Source of the DNA: Hyposmocoma kahamanoa
Lineage: Eukaryota > Arthropoda > Insecta > Lepidoptera > Cosmopterigidae
Reading direction: 5' to 3'
Assembly: GCF_003589595.1 (NCBI RefSeq)
Contig: NW_020653854.1
Coordinates: 25,413,927-25,477,926 of the forward strand
DNA length: 64,000 nt
Part shown: piece by piece, positions 48,532 to 60,295 of the stretch
How the letters are laid out: the number at the start of each line of letters is the position of its first letter
How positions within the stretch are numbered: the first letter of the stretch is position 1
Position numbers and translations under genes: made by a program
The notes under the pieces: model-generated
The model's input: only the letters and a program-made list of their open reading frames with translations
Told to the model about the DNA's origin: nothing
Databases searched by the model: none

Positions 48532-48818
48532 CATTGACTTACAAATAAATGGACGACGGGTCTAATATAAAAAAAAACGAAAAAAATGTCCCAAGTCAAC
48601 CTATTTAAACGTAGTGACATGTCAAGGAATATAAAAAAGCTAAAACGTTGAATTTAAATTGTAATGTCATCGCAGTACTGTCTAATTTTGGTTGCTTCGC
48701 TGTCAGTCGAACAAACGAAGACTAGAGCGTGAATGACGCTCTGTATACGATTTTAACGCCCTATAAGTTCGGACAATTTTTAGCGCGGACTCGACGTCCA
48801 TATAATTGTAAGTCAACG
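48532..48818 (-). mobile_element. hAT-type MITE, copy 5
   Basis: 287 bp in reverse orientation; flanks GCTCGTGG (48524-48531) and GTTCGTGG (48819-48826) differ at one base, so the target duplication is slightly decayed. Confidence 0.9.
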
Positions 48819-48826
48819 GTTCGTGG

Positions 48827-49535
48827 CTTTTATATTGAGATTGACATTTCGTCGCCTTACTTTCTTAAACTCGTATCTTAAAGCACAAAGTTACTGAAAC
48901 GCAAAAAATGGATTGTATATACAAATTTTGCAGGCTGATGTCACATTACATTTCCTTCATATTCACACACTGGTTTTTACCTACTCTTAAAGTAATGCAT
49001 CCAAATCGACCCCCTTGATAAGAAATTAAAAATATATAGAAAGTTTTGCCATCTCCTGAACAATTACTTTTTATAAGATACGAGTTTGACAAAGTCAGGC
49101 ATCGATTTGATATATTTGGATACGTTTTTCATACAAATACATATCACGACATTGCTAGCGGTAGCATTTTGTTATATTTATCAATGTCAATTATAAATTC
49201 GAGCCCCGATTTTAATAGAAAAAAGAACTGAACAGTTATATGAAAGAGTGAAGAATACTGTGACCCGTAAACGACATGGTTTGAAAGACGAGGCATAGCT
49301 CAAGAGACAGTGATCAAAACAAAGGTATGTTGAGGTGGTCGGGTATAAGAAGCGGATAATAACAAATAAACCATTTATTTCACATGTACATTAATCCATA
49401 ATATTTGTTAGTAAACAAAAGTGTTTCCATGTATTGGGAGCAATGTACCCAGCCAATGACAGGACCCCTTTCCGCTAATATTGAGCACATTGGCGGAAAG
49501 GGAGTCCCCACACGGGAGGCCGTTCGCACGACGGA
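48827..49535. other. Intergenic DNA, possible LINE trace
   Basis: 49250-49360 (ACGACATGGTTTGAAAGACG..GTTGAGGTGGTCGGGTATAA) resembles a decayed LINE C-terminal region. The rest is unrecognised. Confidence 0.3.
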
Positions 49536-50178
49536 AGAAAAAAAAACAATGGAACTGCCTTAGGCCTCGATTACTATGAGAACCGATGTCGCCGGAACAC
49601 TACAAAATCTTGATATTGATTGGTTGCAGTTTCAAATTTAAAAAAAAAGCAAATTCTGGATTGTTAATATAATTTATACTTTACCCTGTTGGCATATCGT
49701 AGAAAGTTCAGTACCATCAATACTCTTTACTACAAGTTACGACGTTTTGATATTATATTGAAATTTCAATCTATGTGCTGCCATGTAGCGGTTTTATTGC
49801 TGAACGACGACGAATTGGAGTTATTAATGTAGTTCTCCAAAAAAGAAGCAACCTTATTGCAAGGGTTATAAGCTTTACTTTCGTTTCTTGTAACGAAAAA
49901 AAAAATATTTCGATAAACAGAAAATTGAACATTTATTAAAATAAGGCTTTCTGATGATATGAAATACCGCCACAGACAATATATATTTTTGGTACAGCTA
50001 TCATTTCTGCACTCCAAAACAGCACAATAAGGATTTTAGAGAATTTGCACGTGAGCATTACACAACCTTACCATAAAAAGCGAAAATGGCAGACTGAACT
50101 CAGAAAGGTCTTTCGAGACCTATAGTTGGCACGCGTCAGACGCTAACTAACCACTTCTACTGTATTTATTGTTCTGTG
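49536..50178 (+). repeat. Interspersed repeat A, copy 2
   Basis: It shares AACAATGGAACTGCCTTAGG, GTGCTGCCATGTAGCGGT, GAACGACGACGAATT and CTACTGTATTTATTGTTCTG with the other two copies. Confidence 0.75.
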
Positions 50179-51190
50179 GTTCGCACTCAGATGCATGCGG
50201 CGGTGTAGCGATGCGCTACGCTATCGCATGATAGCGTAGAAATTGTCCACATGTTTCTCACTAAACATGGGTGACGCGCTACAGAAAGGTGGAAGTCGAA
50301 ACAGCATCCTGAATGCATTGTTGATGACCCACAGGTTGCACGTGTAAAAGGACTGGCAATATGGTTTACAAAGCGTTACCTTCACTTCACCCGTACATCT
50401 GTAGAGCCAACGTGAAAAGCAACATTAGAAGCACTAGGATACGAAGCACGGAGAAGACAAATCTTGCCAGCATCGTGATAAGTGGTGATCTATAGTCTCT
50501 TCGTACCCTAATGGGAATCTAAAGGCATAAAGGTACGTGTACCTATTCACTTGATTTTGTTAAACGCGGCTTAGAATTCATACAAAAATAATCTATATTC
50601 CTCGTTTAGTGGAAAATCTTGAGCGAATTTATAAAAGCGACAGCAAAGATCGTTTGTTTTAATGAGAATGACGATCCCTTCGGTTCAGTTTCATCCGTTT
50701 TCAAAACGAGATAAGGAATTGGTGCACCGAAATTTTAAACAATGAACTCTACGTATTATTCTGAAATTAGAAAGTTGAAATTTCTTTAAATGTAAAAGAT
50801 TTGTAATATATTTATCATTCGCAATATACCCGATATCTATAATAATCAGAGATCATGAAGAAGGGGGGGAAATGCAAAGGGCCAGATAAGAAACTCCTGA
50901 ATGAAGTGAATTAATGATATCCCATGATTCTTGTGTCAGCAGAGATGAAGATAACGGTTTTCTTTTAATGCCAAGTCAAAAGAGGGTGTAAGGCAGTAAA
51001 ATCTGCATTAAAAGGGCGAATCTAAAAACTGTTTAACCAATAGACAATGTAAACTTAACACAGTCAAGGCAACTCCTGACTTTGAATTGATAGTATTGTA
51101 TACCATTCTTATACTACTGAATACTGGTTAAGATATAGTGTTTAGTTACAAAGAAAACCACCTACATTACTACATTTGATTTCAATTAAA
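50179..51190. other. Intergenic DNA, short strong hairpin
   Basis: A local palindrome GCTACGCTATCGCATGATAGCGTAG lies at about 50214-50238. No gene is visible in the segment. Confidence 0.4.
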
Positions 51191-51194
51191 GACT

Positions 51195-51335
51195 TTTGAG
51201 AAATGAACGGGAAAGATGTTTGGGCATCTGGTACGTCACGATAGTCTAGTAAGAAGTATTACAGAAGTGACGATCGAAGCAAAGAGAGTCAAAGGACGAC
51301 CGCGAAATAGCTCGATATATTGGTTTGATTGAAAA
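51195..51335 (+). pseudogene. RTE-like LINE C-terminal fragment
   Basis: The plus strand reads CLGIWYVTIV-like in one frame and FGHLVRHDSLVRSIT..VTIEAKRVKGRPRNSSIYW across a shift. FGHLVRHDSL and KGRPRN are the typical end of RTE-type proteins (from memory). It is frameshifted and short. Confidence 0.55.
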
Positions 51336-51359
51336 ACAAATGAACGCGATTTATATCCG

Positions 51360-51660
51360 AAGTAATTATAACTTTTTTTTATTGGCTTTTTTATTGAATT
51401 ACATTTATTTGCCAAGTTTTATTGAAATAATTATAATAATTTATTGAAATCGGTAAACGGAAAGTGCGCAAAACCCATAGCAAAACCGGATTCATCCGTG
51501 AAATATTTTCTTCAAATTTAAATAGGACCAATACTGACGACCCTCTTTCCACCAAAACGAAGAATAATCAAAATCGGTACATAAATCAAGTAATCGCGTA
51601 ATGTTCACAAAAAAAACGAATTGAGAACCTTCTCCATTTTTAAGTCGGTTAACAACTGGA
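51360..51660 (-). mobile_element. Family E diverged fragment
   Basis: TTTGCCAAGTTTTATTGAAA, CGGTAAACGGAAAGTGCGCA and CTCCATTTTTAAGTCGGTTA match the subfamily at 28505 and 23686. Confidence 0.55.
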
Positions 51661-51745
51661 TCATATTTAAAGCGCACAGCCGATGAATCGTGAAGCGCTC
51701 CATGTTGTCACTTGTTTATTTTAACCAATAAAAAACTCGGTGTTC

Positions 51746-52197
51746 TTTTTAACCGACTTCAAAAAAGGAGTAGGTTCTCAATTCGACTGTATGTTCTTTT
51801 TTTATGTATGTTACGCGATAACTCCGGTATTTGTGAACCGATTTTCATGATTCTTTTTTGTTGGTACTTCCATAGCGGTCCCATTTCATTTTGAAGAAAA
51901 TCATCCACCTCGAAGGGTGGCTGTTCACGCATGAAGATACATTTTTATTATTAATAGCGCCTAACTTTAATTTAGGAGCAATTACTTTAATGGTTGATTT
52001 TGCTATTTCTCCAATTCAAGGCGTTTTTCTCTCAATATATTTTGAGTAGTGTTGTAGTGAGAACCTATTTTTATTATCTCCAGCGTCAAGTCCTGTATAG
52101 TGGCGAACTAGGGGATATTTCAATAAAACTTAGCAAATAGACGTAATTCCACGTACTTTTGAGGTCGGTTTTTTAGTACTCTGTACTGAGATTATTT
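51746..52197 (+). mobile_element. 'AACCGACTTC' element (family E), copy 4
   Basis: Near full-length, from TTTTTAACCGACTTCAAAAA to GTACTCTGTACTGAGATTAT. Confidence 0.78.
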
Positions 52198-52314
52198 CAT
52201 AATTAAATTTGGAACATTCTGAATGCAGGTGTGTTATAACATTGCTATGACGTATTTTGGTTTGAGCCACTGTTCTTTAAGAGCAGGTACTTGTTTCTTG
52301 TAAGTTAAAAGGGT

Positions 52315-52465
52315 TAAAGTCAAATAATCTTTATTTCATAGTTAAGCAAATTACACTTTAAATCGTCATACTGATTAAACTCTACTGCTCATTCGTAAGG
52401 AAGATTCCCCTGAGAAGAATTAGGAAGAATCTTTAAGTGTTGCTCTTTGTAAATATGCCTTTGAA
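52315..52465 (-). mobile_element. LINE 3' tail fragment
   Basis: CAAATAATCTTTATTTCATA (the reverse of TATGAAATAAAGATTATTTG) and CTCATTCGTAAGGAAGATTC are shared with 56265-56410. Confidence 0.55.
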
Positions 52466-52499
52466 TACATTTATAATTACAATATTTAATAGGAATGAA

Positions 52500-52795
52500 A
52501 CTATTTTTCCGGATTTAAATCGCGTATATTTGTTTTTTCAAACAAACCGACGACGTTTCGGGCCCTTTACAGGTCCCATGGTCACGGTTGACTGAGGTGG
52601 TACAGTCTTCAACCAGTTATGTCTAATATTGATGCAAACCACCCTATTTTTTCACTATAGTTACAATAGTTATTAATTAAATACCTTATTTTTAATTTTA
52701 CAAAGAAAACATTCCAATTTACGCTACATTAAGTTTTACAAATTATTTTATTGAATGAATTTTTATTAAGTTTAATTTATTATTAATTATTAATA
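52500..52795 (-). mobile_element. Penelope-type terminal region (family G), 3' side
   Basis: The inverse of the 53041-53140 sequence over about 70 bp (GATTTAAATCGCGTATATTT, TTTTTTCAAACAAACCGACG). On the minus strand CTGTAAA-GGGCCC-GAAACGTC at about 52549-52574 looks like a degenerate hammerhead core, a feature known from Penelope-like elements. Confidence 0.5.
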
Positions 52796-52837
52796 GAAAT
52801 TAGAACAAATTAATACATATTAATTAGTACTGCAGTC

Positions 52838-53032
52838 TTATGTCTGTTTGGGATTTTTCATTAGAGGAAATACTGGATCCCAAACTGGTGGTACGGAGAA
52901 ACCATCTTCCCTGTTGAAATTAGGATGTTTTTTAATTTCAATGGCCTCTCGCAGCATCCTGGGCAGATAACGGACTTCTTTTGCAAGGACCTGGGGTTTG
53001 TCAAACTTCATTGAATGTGTAGGTTTATCCAT
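52838..53032 (-). pseudogene. Penelope-like retroelement ORF, 3' fragment
   Basis: 64 codons on the minus strand with SMKFDKPQVLAKEVRYLPRM, LREAIEIKKHPNFNREDGF and WDPVF. The block (I/L)REAIEI-KH-NFNREDG-x-W-(D/N)-PV is characteristic of the C-terminal GIY-YIG region of Penelope-like elements (from memory). The RT core is absent. It sits between inverted family G ends at 52500-52575 and 53041-53110. Confidence 0.65.
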
Positions 53033-53040
53033 GACATGCT

Positions 53041-53145
53041 CGCATGAAACGTCGGTTTGTTTGAAAAAACAAATATACGCGATTTAAATCCGGAAAAATA
53101 GTTTCATTCCTATGTGTAACAATCGCGAAAACCTAAGAACTCGAT
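53041..53145 (+). mobile_element. Penelope-type terminal region (family G), 5' side, inverted
   Basis: GAAACGTCGGTTTGTTTGAA, AAATCCGGAAAAATAGTTTC and TGTGTAACAATCGCGAAAAC. It lies in inverse orientation to the copy at 52500, enclosing the ORF fragment. Confidence 0.5.
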
Positions 53146-53870
53146 ATACAATATTTAATTTAAAAATCTTGGATCGAGGATACCTGCAAGCGCTAAAAAG
53201 GTCACTAATATACAATATTTGTTTCACTATAGTTTTAAACCTCGTAAATGGCAAATTTTGAACATTAATCGGAATCTTATTATAAAAGCGTATTGTTTAA
53301 ATGAATTTGAGACTTGGTGAAGGCGATTGTCAAGAACAGCTAGTTTATTTTCATTCCTCGTATTAATGTTATGTCTGTCACTATTTTTCATACAAAAAGG
53401 ATTCTGCTTCTTAATGCGTATAGCTTTGATTGCTACAGCAAACCGCGCAGTAACTACCATTCTACACAGGGCATTTGTTGGCGTTTTAATTTACGATATT
53501 AACGTGGTTCTCTACGACGTAGGAGATGCTAGGAGATCGTGTACGATAACGGATGATAGGAGGCAATACGTTGGGAAACTAATCTCAGTGGATGTAATTA
53601 AGTGAGATCCTTGTGGTTCTCTGGCTCTCGAATTTACTGTTATAGCCTGTGCAGACCACGAGGAACGTACGCCATCGTAAACCGCGGACTTGAACTGTAG
53701 CTGCTGGATAGCCCGTTAACTGCGAAACAAATTGATATAATGGCCTTTAAAATTACACGAGTATTGCATGAAGTCCGAGGTACGGTTAGTAGTATGAATC
53801 TGGTTTAGTTGTTGACTGTTGAAGGGCATCGCGATATCGTACTATTTGATTAGCTCAAGTACAGTATAAT
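53146..53870. mobile_element. LINE tail fragment followed by unassigned DNA
   Basis: AGTTTTAAACCTCGTAAATG and CGGAATCTTATTATAAAAGC (53230-53290) match 56560-56610 (AGTTTTAAACCTCGTGAAAG). 53500-53870 is more G+C-rich and not recognised. Confidence 0.4.
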
Positions 53871-53886
53871 AATAATAATAATAATA
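53868..53886. repeat. (AAT)n microsatellite
   Basis: Six tandem ATA/AAT triplets. Confidence 0.9.
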
Positions 53887-54265
53887 AGGGCTCTCTGGGC
53901 TAACGCACCGTGTTAACCACACTTGTAGTGTAAAGTGCAAATAAATGTCGCGATTATGGGTCTAGTGTGTGAGAAAGCAACGTGTACTCCACATATCTCC
54001 AAAGTGAGTAACGTTCGCCGCGGCGCCAAACTATCACTTACACCGCCACTAAACCAACTTAAACGACTGTTTGTCACATGCATACATGCGTTGAAGTCGA
54101 ACATTGATGGACAGTGAACAACTTGCTTTTTTTTTATTGTAAGTAAAAAAATAAGTAGGTGAAAGTAAGTAGTAGCCCAATTCCAAATAAAAATATCACA
54201 GTGCAATATGGCATATGCATAATGGCAACTTGGTTACACAATTTTTTTGTGCTTAAATAGGAAAA
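53887..54265. other. Intergenic DNA, unassigned
   Basis: Overlapping short frames on both strands at 53913-54206 have no domain. Confidence 0.35.
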
Positions 54266-54465
54266 TGGTGGCCGAACGGTTACCATGCTGGACTGCACGC
54301 TGAGGTCCCGGGTACGATTCCCGAGGCGAGAGAAATATATGTACGGCTTACATTTATTTCTCTCGTGAGTTTGGGTATAATTTGTGGTTGTCTATGTGTG
54401 TCCATGGCACCCGCGATACAGGGTTTCCCTAGTTCGGGGCTGTGAGTGCGTGCTTTATTATTTTA
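54266..54465 (+). mobile_element. tRNA-derived SINE (family C), copy 5
   Basis: A-box TGGCCGAACGG and B-box GGTACGATTCC (one change) are followed by the SINE body and an ATT-rich tail. Confidence 0.85.
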
Positions 54466-54597
54466 TTATTATAGTGATTTCAAGGGATGATTTCATTAAC
54501 TAGTTGTAATTTCTTACTAATATAGGTTTGTCGAGCTGTTCGTTCGGTTTTGTGTTTTTAATGTTCTTTTTATTGATTTCACTTTTATTTAATGTTA

Positions 54598-54795
54598 AAC
54601 AGTTGCAGTGCCACTCAGAGTTTTAAATCGCAAAGATTTGAGGGGCACTGTCACTGCGCTTGTCATCCTGAGACAGGTTGACAAGTCGCTAGTGCTTGTA
54701 CTTTCACCCGCACCCTTACGCTTCAAATCCGGAACGCAGTACTTCACTGAACGAACTTCAGAAGGAGCTCTACTACTACTAAATCTATAAGAATA
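54598..54795 (+). repeat. Family F fragment
   Basis: AGTTGCAGTGCCACTCAGAG, AGATTTGAGGGGCACTGTCA and CTGAACGAACTTCAGAAGGA match. Confidence 0.55.
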
Positions 54796-56255
54796 CTTTT
54801 GTTTTAGGTACTCGCCAACATGTATTGCGTGATTGCTTCCGCTCGGACCGCAGACGCGACGTCTTTTTCGCTCTTACTACATTGATATAAAGCTTTTTCT
54901 GACAGTGTGTGAGTCCCTAACACGTCACCTTTCCAATTACTGGTAACTTGGCCAAATCGATGTTTCTTTATTAAGACAATTCCTCTGTTTCACTGTGTTT
55001 TAATTCGTAGTTAATAAAATGTGTACTATGCAAGGGCGATGCCCCGTAATCGTTTATAATCTTGTTCCAAATTGGGCTGAACGCTGCTGACTAGAGGAAA
55101 AGCGAACTAGCAATCCGTAAAATTAAAATTTACGAAGCTGGAGGGACAAAAACGTCGCGGGGAGAACTTGAAAGACGTCGCTTAAGGAGACCTCCATTCT
55201 CGACGTTTGGGTTATCCCGATTTCGTGCAGTTCTTGTTGCGTCACGTCATTTAATGCTTTTCAATGATTACCAGTGATCGGAATTGTGAGAGTTAGTCTG
55301 TCTAAATGCGTATAAAATTTCTTTTTTTAATGTTTATTTTCTAAACATTCCAAAATATAAGTCGCTTCACGTTTATTTTTTAAACAGCTAGACAAAGTAT
55401 ATAAATACGTAAGTACGTATAGAAACACAGCTATCTATAATATTATTTTTTGATATAATAATTTGTAGCAAATATTTAAGAGGGAGCATGCCAAAAAAGT
55501 TTTGACGCTGGCTCCGCCCAAATTTGTGTAACAAATATATGCCTGACGTTTGCGTGACATACGACAGGAGATGTTGAATTTTGCGCATTAAAAGTACCAA
55601 ATTCGTTTTAGCGGAATAACTCTAAAACTAAAGGGATTAAAAAAAATCCGTAGTGACAGTTGTCGATCATGCATAAATATAATTAATTATCTAATTTTTG
55701 TCCTAATAACCTGTAGCATTTCGAGGATGGATCGAAAAAATGTGAAAATTAGAGGTCATTTCGTGATTTTTATCTATCGAGGAAACTTTATTGTTTTATG
55801 TTTCTGATTAGTATCTATGCTTGAATATATCGTGTAGTTATTCATACAATATTTTATTTTTAACTTCAAAGTGGATATACCCCTCTAAAATCAAATCGAA
55901 GATTAGGAATTTTTCCCTCTGCTCCCTCTTAATAGGAAATAATACGTACTCAAATTTCAATAAATAATACGCCTATAAAAAAATCAGTTCCGAGAAATCC
56001 AGGGATTTGTAAAAGGGAACGTTCACGTAATTCTTTAGTTTAGCTAAATTAACTTCCTCAATTCCGATCACTGATGATTACACTATGTGATGGAACAAAT
56101 TTTCAACAAGGTTCTCTTTACTCTAATATTAATAAGTAATACTCGACTTATATGAAAAGGCAATGCCAAGTATAAAGCATTATTCGCATCATGCCTCTTT
56201 TAAATTGGTCGAGTGTTACTTGTATTTCGGACGGATGTCAAACGTAGAACGAGAG
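54796..56255. other. Intergenic DNA, unassigned
   Basis: No gene or family recognised. AT-rich, with a 70-codon minus frame at 55388-55600 lacking features. Confidence 0.4.
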
Positions 56256-56264
56256 AACAGGGTC

Positions 56265-56690
56265 AAATTCAAATTCAAAATAATCTTTATTTCATAGGTA
56301 AGCATTACTACACTTGAAATCGTCACAATGGTTAAACTCTACCGCTCATTCGTAAGGCAGATTCCCCTGAGAAGAATGAGCTAGAAACTCTAGGGGTTGC
56401 TCTTTGTAAATAACCTTTACAATATTTTTATTTTTATTTGAAACATCAGAGATCGAGACTACCTCCATGAGCTAAACGGGTTACTACCACGGATTTTTGT
56501 CATCCAAGTATGCAGAAGTTGTATAATAACCTTTAGTATAAAGTTTTTGTTTCACTACAGTTTTAAACCTCGTGAAAGGCAAATTTTGTATATCAACCGG
56601 AATCTTGTTATAGAAGCGTATACATTGCCCCTTAAATGATTTTTTGACTTTGTGAAGACGATTATCAGGAAAGGTCAGGTTTGATAGTAT
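56265..56690 (-). mobile_element. LINE 3' end, longer copy
   Basis: TTCAAATTCAAAATAATCTTTA starts the reversed tail; then CTCATTCGTAAGGCAGATTC, AGTTTTAAACCTCGTGAAAG and ATTTTTTGACTTTGTGAAGACG. It is the most complete of three related tails (52315, 53146). Confidence 0.55.
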
Positions 56691-56699
56691 TGATTTCTG

Positions 56700-56830
56700 T
56701 TTAATTTTTTTTTTAATTCAAATGTAAGTGTGCATTTGACCTCCATCTCAACTGATAGAAAGTGACGATGAGGTCGACGAAGGAGCACGCACACCTAAAA
56801 AAGTTGGAATTGAGCAGCAAGTATGCAGAA
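56700..56830 (-). mobile_element. Jockey-like LINE 3' UTR fragment
   Basis: TTCAAATGTAAGTGTGCATT, AAGTGACGATGAGGTCGACG and CACGCACACCTAAA match the beginning of the 20.1-kb fragment. Confidence 0.55.
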
Positions 56831-56875
56831 AAGAATTGCTGCACCCCTGAAACTTTGTGTTTGTGTGGATGTAAC

Positions 56876-57545
56876 AATAATATTTATACAGAACAATAAA
56901 TACAGTAGAAGTGGTTAGTTAGCGTCCGACGCGTGCCAACTATAGGTCTCCAAAGACCTACTTGAGCTCAGTTCGCGATTTTCGCTTTGTATGGTATGAT
57001 TGTGTCCTTTTTTCGTGCAAATTCTCTAAAATCCTAGAAAAATGCCTTATTGCGCTGTTTTGGAGAGCAAAAATGTTAGCCACACCAAAAATATTACCCG
57101 TGGTGGTCTTTCATATCATCGGAAAGTCATATTCTAATAAATTTTCAATTTTCTGTTTATAAAAAGAATTTTTTTGTTACAAGAAACGACAAGCTTAGAC
57201 CCCTGCAATATGGTCGCTCCTTTTTTGGAGAACTAAATTAATAACTCCAATTCGTCGTCATTCAGCAATTAACCACTAGATGGCAGCACATTGATTGCAA
57301 TTTCAATATAATATCAAAACGTCGTGACTTGCAATAACAGGTATTGATGATATTGAACTTTCAACGATATGCCAATAGGGTAAAGTTTAAATTATAGTGA
57401 CAATCCAGAATTAGTTTTATTTTTAATTTAAAACTTCAACCTATCAATATCAAGATTTTGTAGTATTTCAAATTAAGAGTGTGTGAGTTTTGGCGACAAC
57501 GTTTCTGATTGTAATCGAGGCCTAAGTCACTTCCACTGCTTTTTT
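56876..57545 (-). repeat. Interspersed repeat A, copy 3
   Basis: It is in opposite orientation to copies 1 and 2. It begins AGAACAATAAATACAGTAGA and ends near TAGAGG-like GAGGCCTAAGTCACTTCCAC, with CACTAGATGGCAGCACATTG inside. Confidence 0.75.
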
Positions 57546-57564
57546 TCTTCCATTGGTATTTATA

Positions 57565-57935
57565 TAGCTGCCTATTTACAAAGTTCTCTTTCCTCCGTCC
57601 TCCGTCGTTCCCTCACTGCCGAGTATCGTGAAAGTACACCGACAATCAATCTTCTCCACTGCACTTTGTCTTTGGCTAGGTGGAATGCGACGCTCACTGG
57701 TACTGCCAGATTTTCAGTCACCTGGTCACACCATCGTTTCGAACTTCAACCACAAGGCCATTTGCTCTCTATCCTGGCCGTAACAATCACTCTCTCTGGA
57801 CTACCAGCGCTTCTGCGTGCAATGTGACCAAAGAAGTCTTTGGTTCTGTTTACTGTGCATTCTGCAATTGCGACAGACGGAGGATAAGCGTTTGTGATTT
57901 TGCGAGGCGGTAGGTCAAACCATTTGGCTACTGTG
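57565..57935 (-). pseudogene. RTE-like LINE C-terminus, frameshifted
   Basis: The minus strand reads TVNRTKDFFGHIARRSAGSP and ERVIVTARIESKWPCG, then a stop, then SSKRWCDQVTENLAVPVSVA and FHLAKDKVQWRRLIVGV. FFGHIARR, KRW-DQV and W-R-L are the usual landmarks of the protein end in RTE-type elements (from memory). It lies immediately beyond repeat A copy 3. Confidence 0.65.
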
Positions 57936-58082
57936 ATGACTATGAATCAGTATGGATAATTATCAAAAAAAGAAATATTTTCATAATTCCTAATCTTGAG
58001 TGAAATTATACCTACATATACTGTTACTATCAACTTTGCTACAACAGGAGTTTAAAAAAAAGTAATAAAAAATGTTTATTCA

Positions 58083-58400
58083 TTATAATTATTAATACAA
58101 AGATCGAACACTTAGAAAAAATTCCTTCGATCCGGCGAAATACTCATAGATTTCTCATAGATGGCGCTACCGCTGAAGTCGTTGACAACCAAATACAAAG
58201 AAAGATCCGACATAGAAACATTCGTGAGGTTTTGTTCCGTTGGCATAGCGTCTGCCACGGTTTGCTGGGAGACGTCGGTTCGAATTCGGTCGGACCGAAG
58301 GAATTTTTTTTAAGTTAATCTTTGTATTAATAATTATAAGAAACTAGTGGAGTAATTTCATAAAAAAATAATTGAATATCAATTCAATAAAATAATTAAT
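58083..58400. repeat. Family D SINE with inverted tail
   Basis: A reversed tail (AATTATTAATACAAAGATCG..TTCCTTCGATCC, 58085-58132) faces a plus-strand body and head (ATAGATGGCGCTACC, GCATAGCGTCTGCCACGG, GGTTCGAATTC) that ends with the same tail in direct orientation plus CTAGTGGAGTAATTTCAT. A partial version of the 2038-2475 arrangement. Confidence 0.7.
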
Positions 58401-58809
58401 GTTTATTTATTTTAATTTAGGCCTAGTTTACAATTCAGGGTTCGAAACTCATTTTAAGTAAATATATACTTGTGCTAGAAGTCCCGCTCTGCCACATTAG
58501 GACTACAGGAATATCTAGTGTAATTACTTTTACTTAACAGTGACTTATGTTTAGTTATATTAAAAAATGGTTCAATTTCGTCATAGTTTAATAATTGTAG
58601 TCATTTTATTGCAGCGTTTTTACAGTCGTAATAATTCATTAGATAAAATTGTAATATTTTATTAATTTTATTGTAGAGATAGGCAAATTGTGTATAGAAC
58701 TGTTTTCTAGCAAAGTTGTATTTATTTGTTGGAAGGGCACTATTAGATCGTTACTTCTTTTATTTAAAACTTTTTGGTCAAATATCTATGGAGCTTACCG
58801 ACCACTTGC
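58401..58809. other. Intergenic DNA, unassigned
   Basis: AT-rich; nothing recognised. Confidence 0.4.
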
Positions 58810-58817
58810 AATATATA

Positions 58818-59103
58818 CATTGACTTACAATTATATGGACGTCGGGTCCGCGTTAAAAAGTGTCCGAACTTATAGGGCGTTAAAATCGTATACAGAGCGT
58901 CATTCACGCTTTAGTCTTCGTTTGTTCGACTGACAGCGAAGCAAGCAAAATTAGACAGTACTGCGATGACATTACAATTGAAATTCAACGTTTTAGCTTT
59001 TTCATATTCCTTTACATGTCACTACGTTTAAATAGATTGACTTGGGACATTTTTTTCGTGGTTTTTGTATTAGACCCGTCGTCCATTTATTTGTAAGTCA
59101 ATG
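58818..59103 (+). mobile_element. hAT-type MITE, copy 6
   Basis: Full 286-bp copy with flanking duplication AATATATA (58810-58817, 59104-59111). The flank is itself AT-repeat, so the duplication is less diagnostic here than in other copies. Confidence 0.88.
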
Positions 59104-59111
59104 AATATATA

Positions 59112-59554
59112 TATATATATAATTTCCTTGCCGAAAGAACGTTACTAAATCGGTAAAGTTCTGATGTGGGGAAAATAAATGAGCCCTGTTCAGTCCCACA
59201 TCACCGCTATCGGACATGTGACGAAACTGGAATAACCCGTCGACTTCATTCAACGCCGCTGCGTACCAATTTCCAAACGAGCAACACAGGATTCAAATCC
59301 TGTACATTAAGAGCGGATTTAACCGTTCCGGACTTATGTACTAGAAGACATTAGACTTTAATCAGGCTGATTTAAATGTAACAGTATTCAGAACCAACAA
59401 ATAAACCTTTCTAAGTACACAACAAGCACAAGAACACAATTCGACTTAAAAAGTTTTCGAGGTTGCCACACGTTGCAAATTAAACGACTTTTTCCGGATC
59501 TAAATGGCGTATATTTGTTTTGAACTGAGATAATTGTAACTTTTTTTATATAAA
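59112..59554. other. Intergenic DNA, unassigned
   Basis: A 62-codon plus frame at 59166-59354 has no domain. A family G trace (TTTTTCCGGATCTAAATGGC) is at 59490. Confidence 0.35.
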
Positions 59555-60005
59555 AAAACCGGTTTCAAAACTTCATGGAATTACTACTATTAGGCAAGTT
59601 TTATTATCTCCTAGTTTGCCACCTTTAAACGAGGATATTCAATTTTCAATGGGACCAATACCGAGGTACCCTCTTTCCAACAAAAAATCATCAAAAATTT
59701 TTTTTAGTGCATGGTATAGGGACAAGAAGAATTCTTTTCAGTGATTTCCAGTCATTGAATTTTTCCCAAAAAAGATACATTATTAACCGACTTCAAAAAA
59801 AGAAGGAGGTTCTCAATTCGTCTGTATGTTTTTTTTGTATGTATGTTACGCTATAACTCCGTTTGTGAACCAATATTGATGATTATTTTTTTGTTGGAAA
59901 GAACGTACCTCAGATGTGGTCCCATTTAAATTTCAAGAAAATATTCCACCTCTAAGGGTGGCAAACTAGGGGATGAATGACTTCTGAGGTTGGTTTTTTA
60001 ACCGG
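59555..60005. mobile_element. Family E fragments, two orientations
   Basis: 59555-59700 is an antisense piece (CTAGTTTGCCACCTTTAAAC, CCTCTTTCCAACAAAAAATC) and 59785-60000 a sense piece (TTAACCGACTTCAAAAAAAG..TAAGGGTGGCAAACTAGGGG). Confidence 0.5.
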
Positions 60006-60295
60006 AGGTTAGGTTACGTTATTTTAGTTTAGAATCCAAACTCGTGTAAAAACTTACAAGGGCTTGCATTGTACTAATGAAAAAGAACTTCGAATTCAAT
60101 TTCGCCATTGATATGGGGAAAGATTCAATATCTTTAGAGCTGTCAATTGTGCATGACGCGGCATCACCGTGATGCGGGTCGCAGAGCAAGAGGGGCGAGG
60201 AGCGTTTGAGTTTCTCACTAATGGAAAATTTACATAATGGGCCCCACCCAAATTCGATTTATTGTGAAATGAACTCGGTATGATTTGGGTCGTCT
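60006..60295. other. Intergenic DNA, unassigned
   Basis: Short G+C-richer patch at 60150-60210; nothing recognised. Confidence 0.3.
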
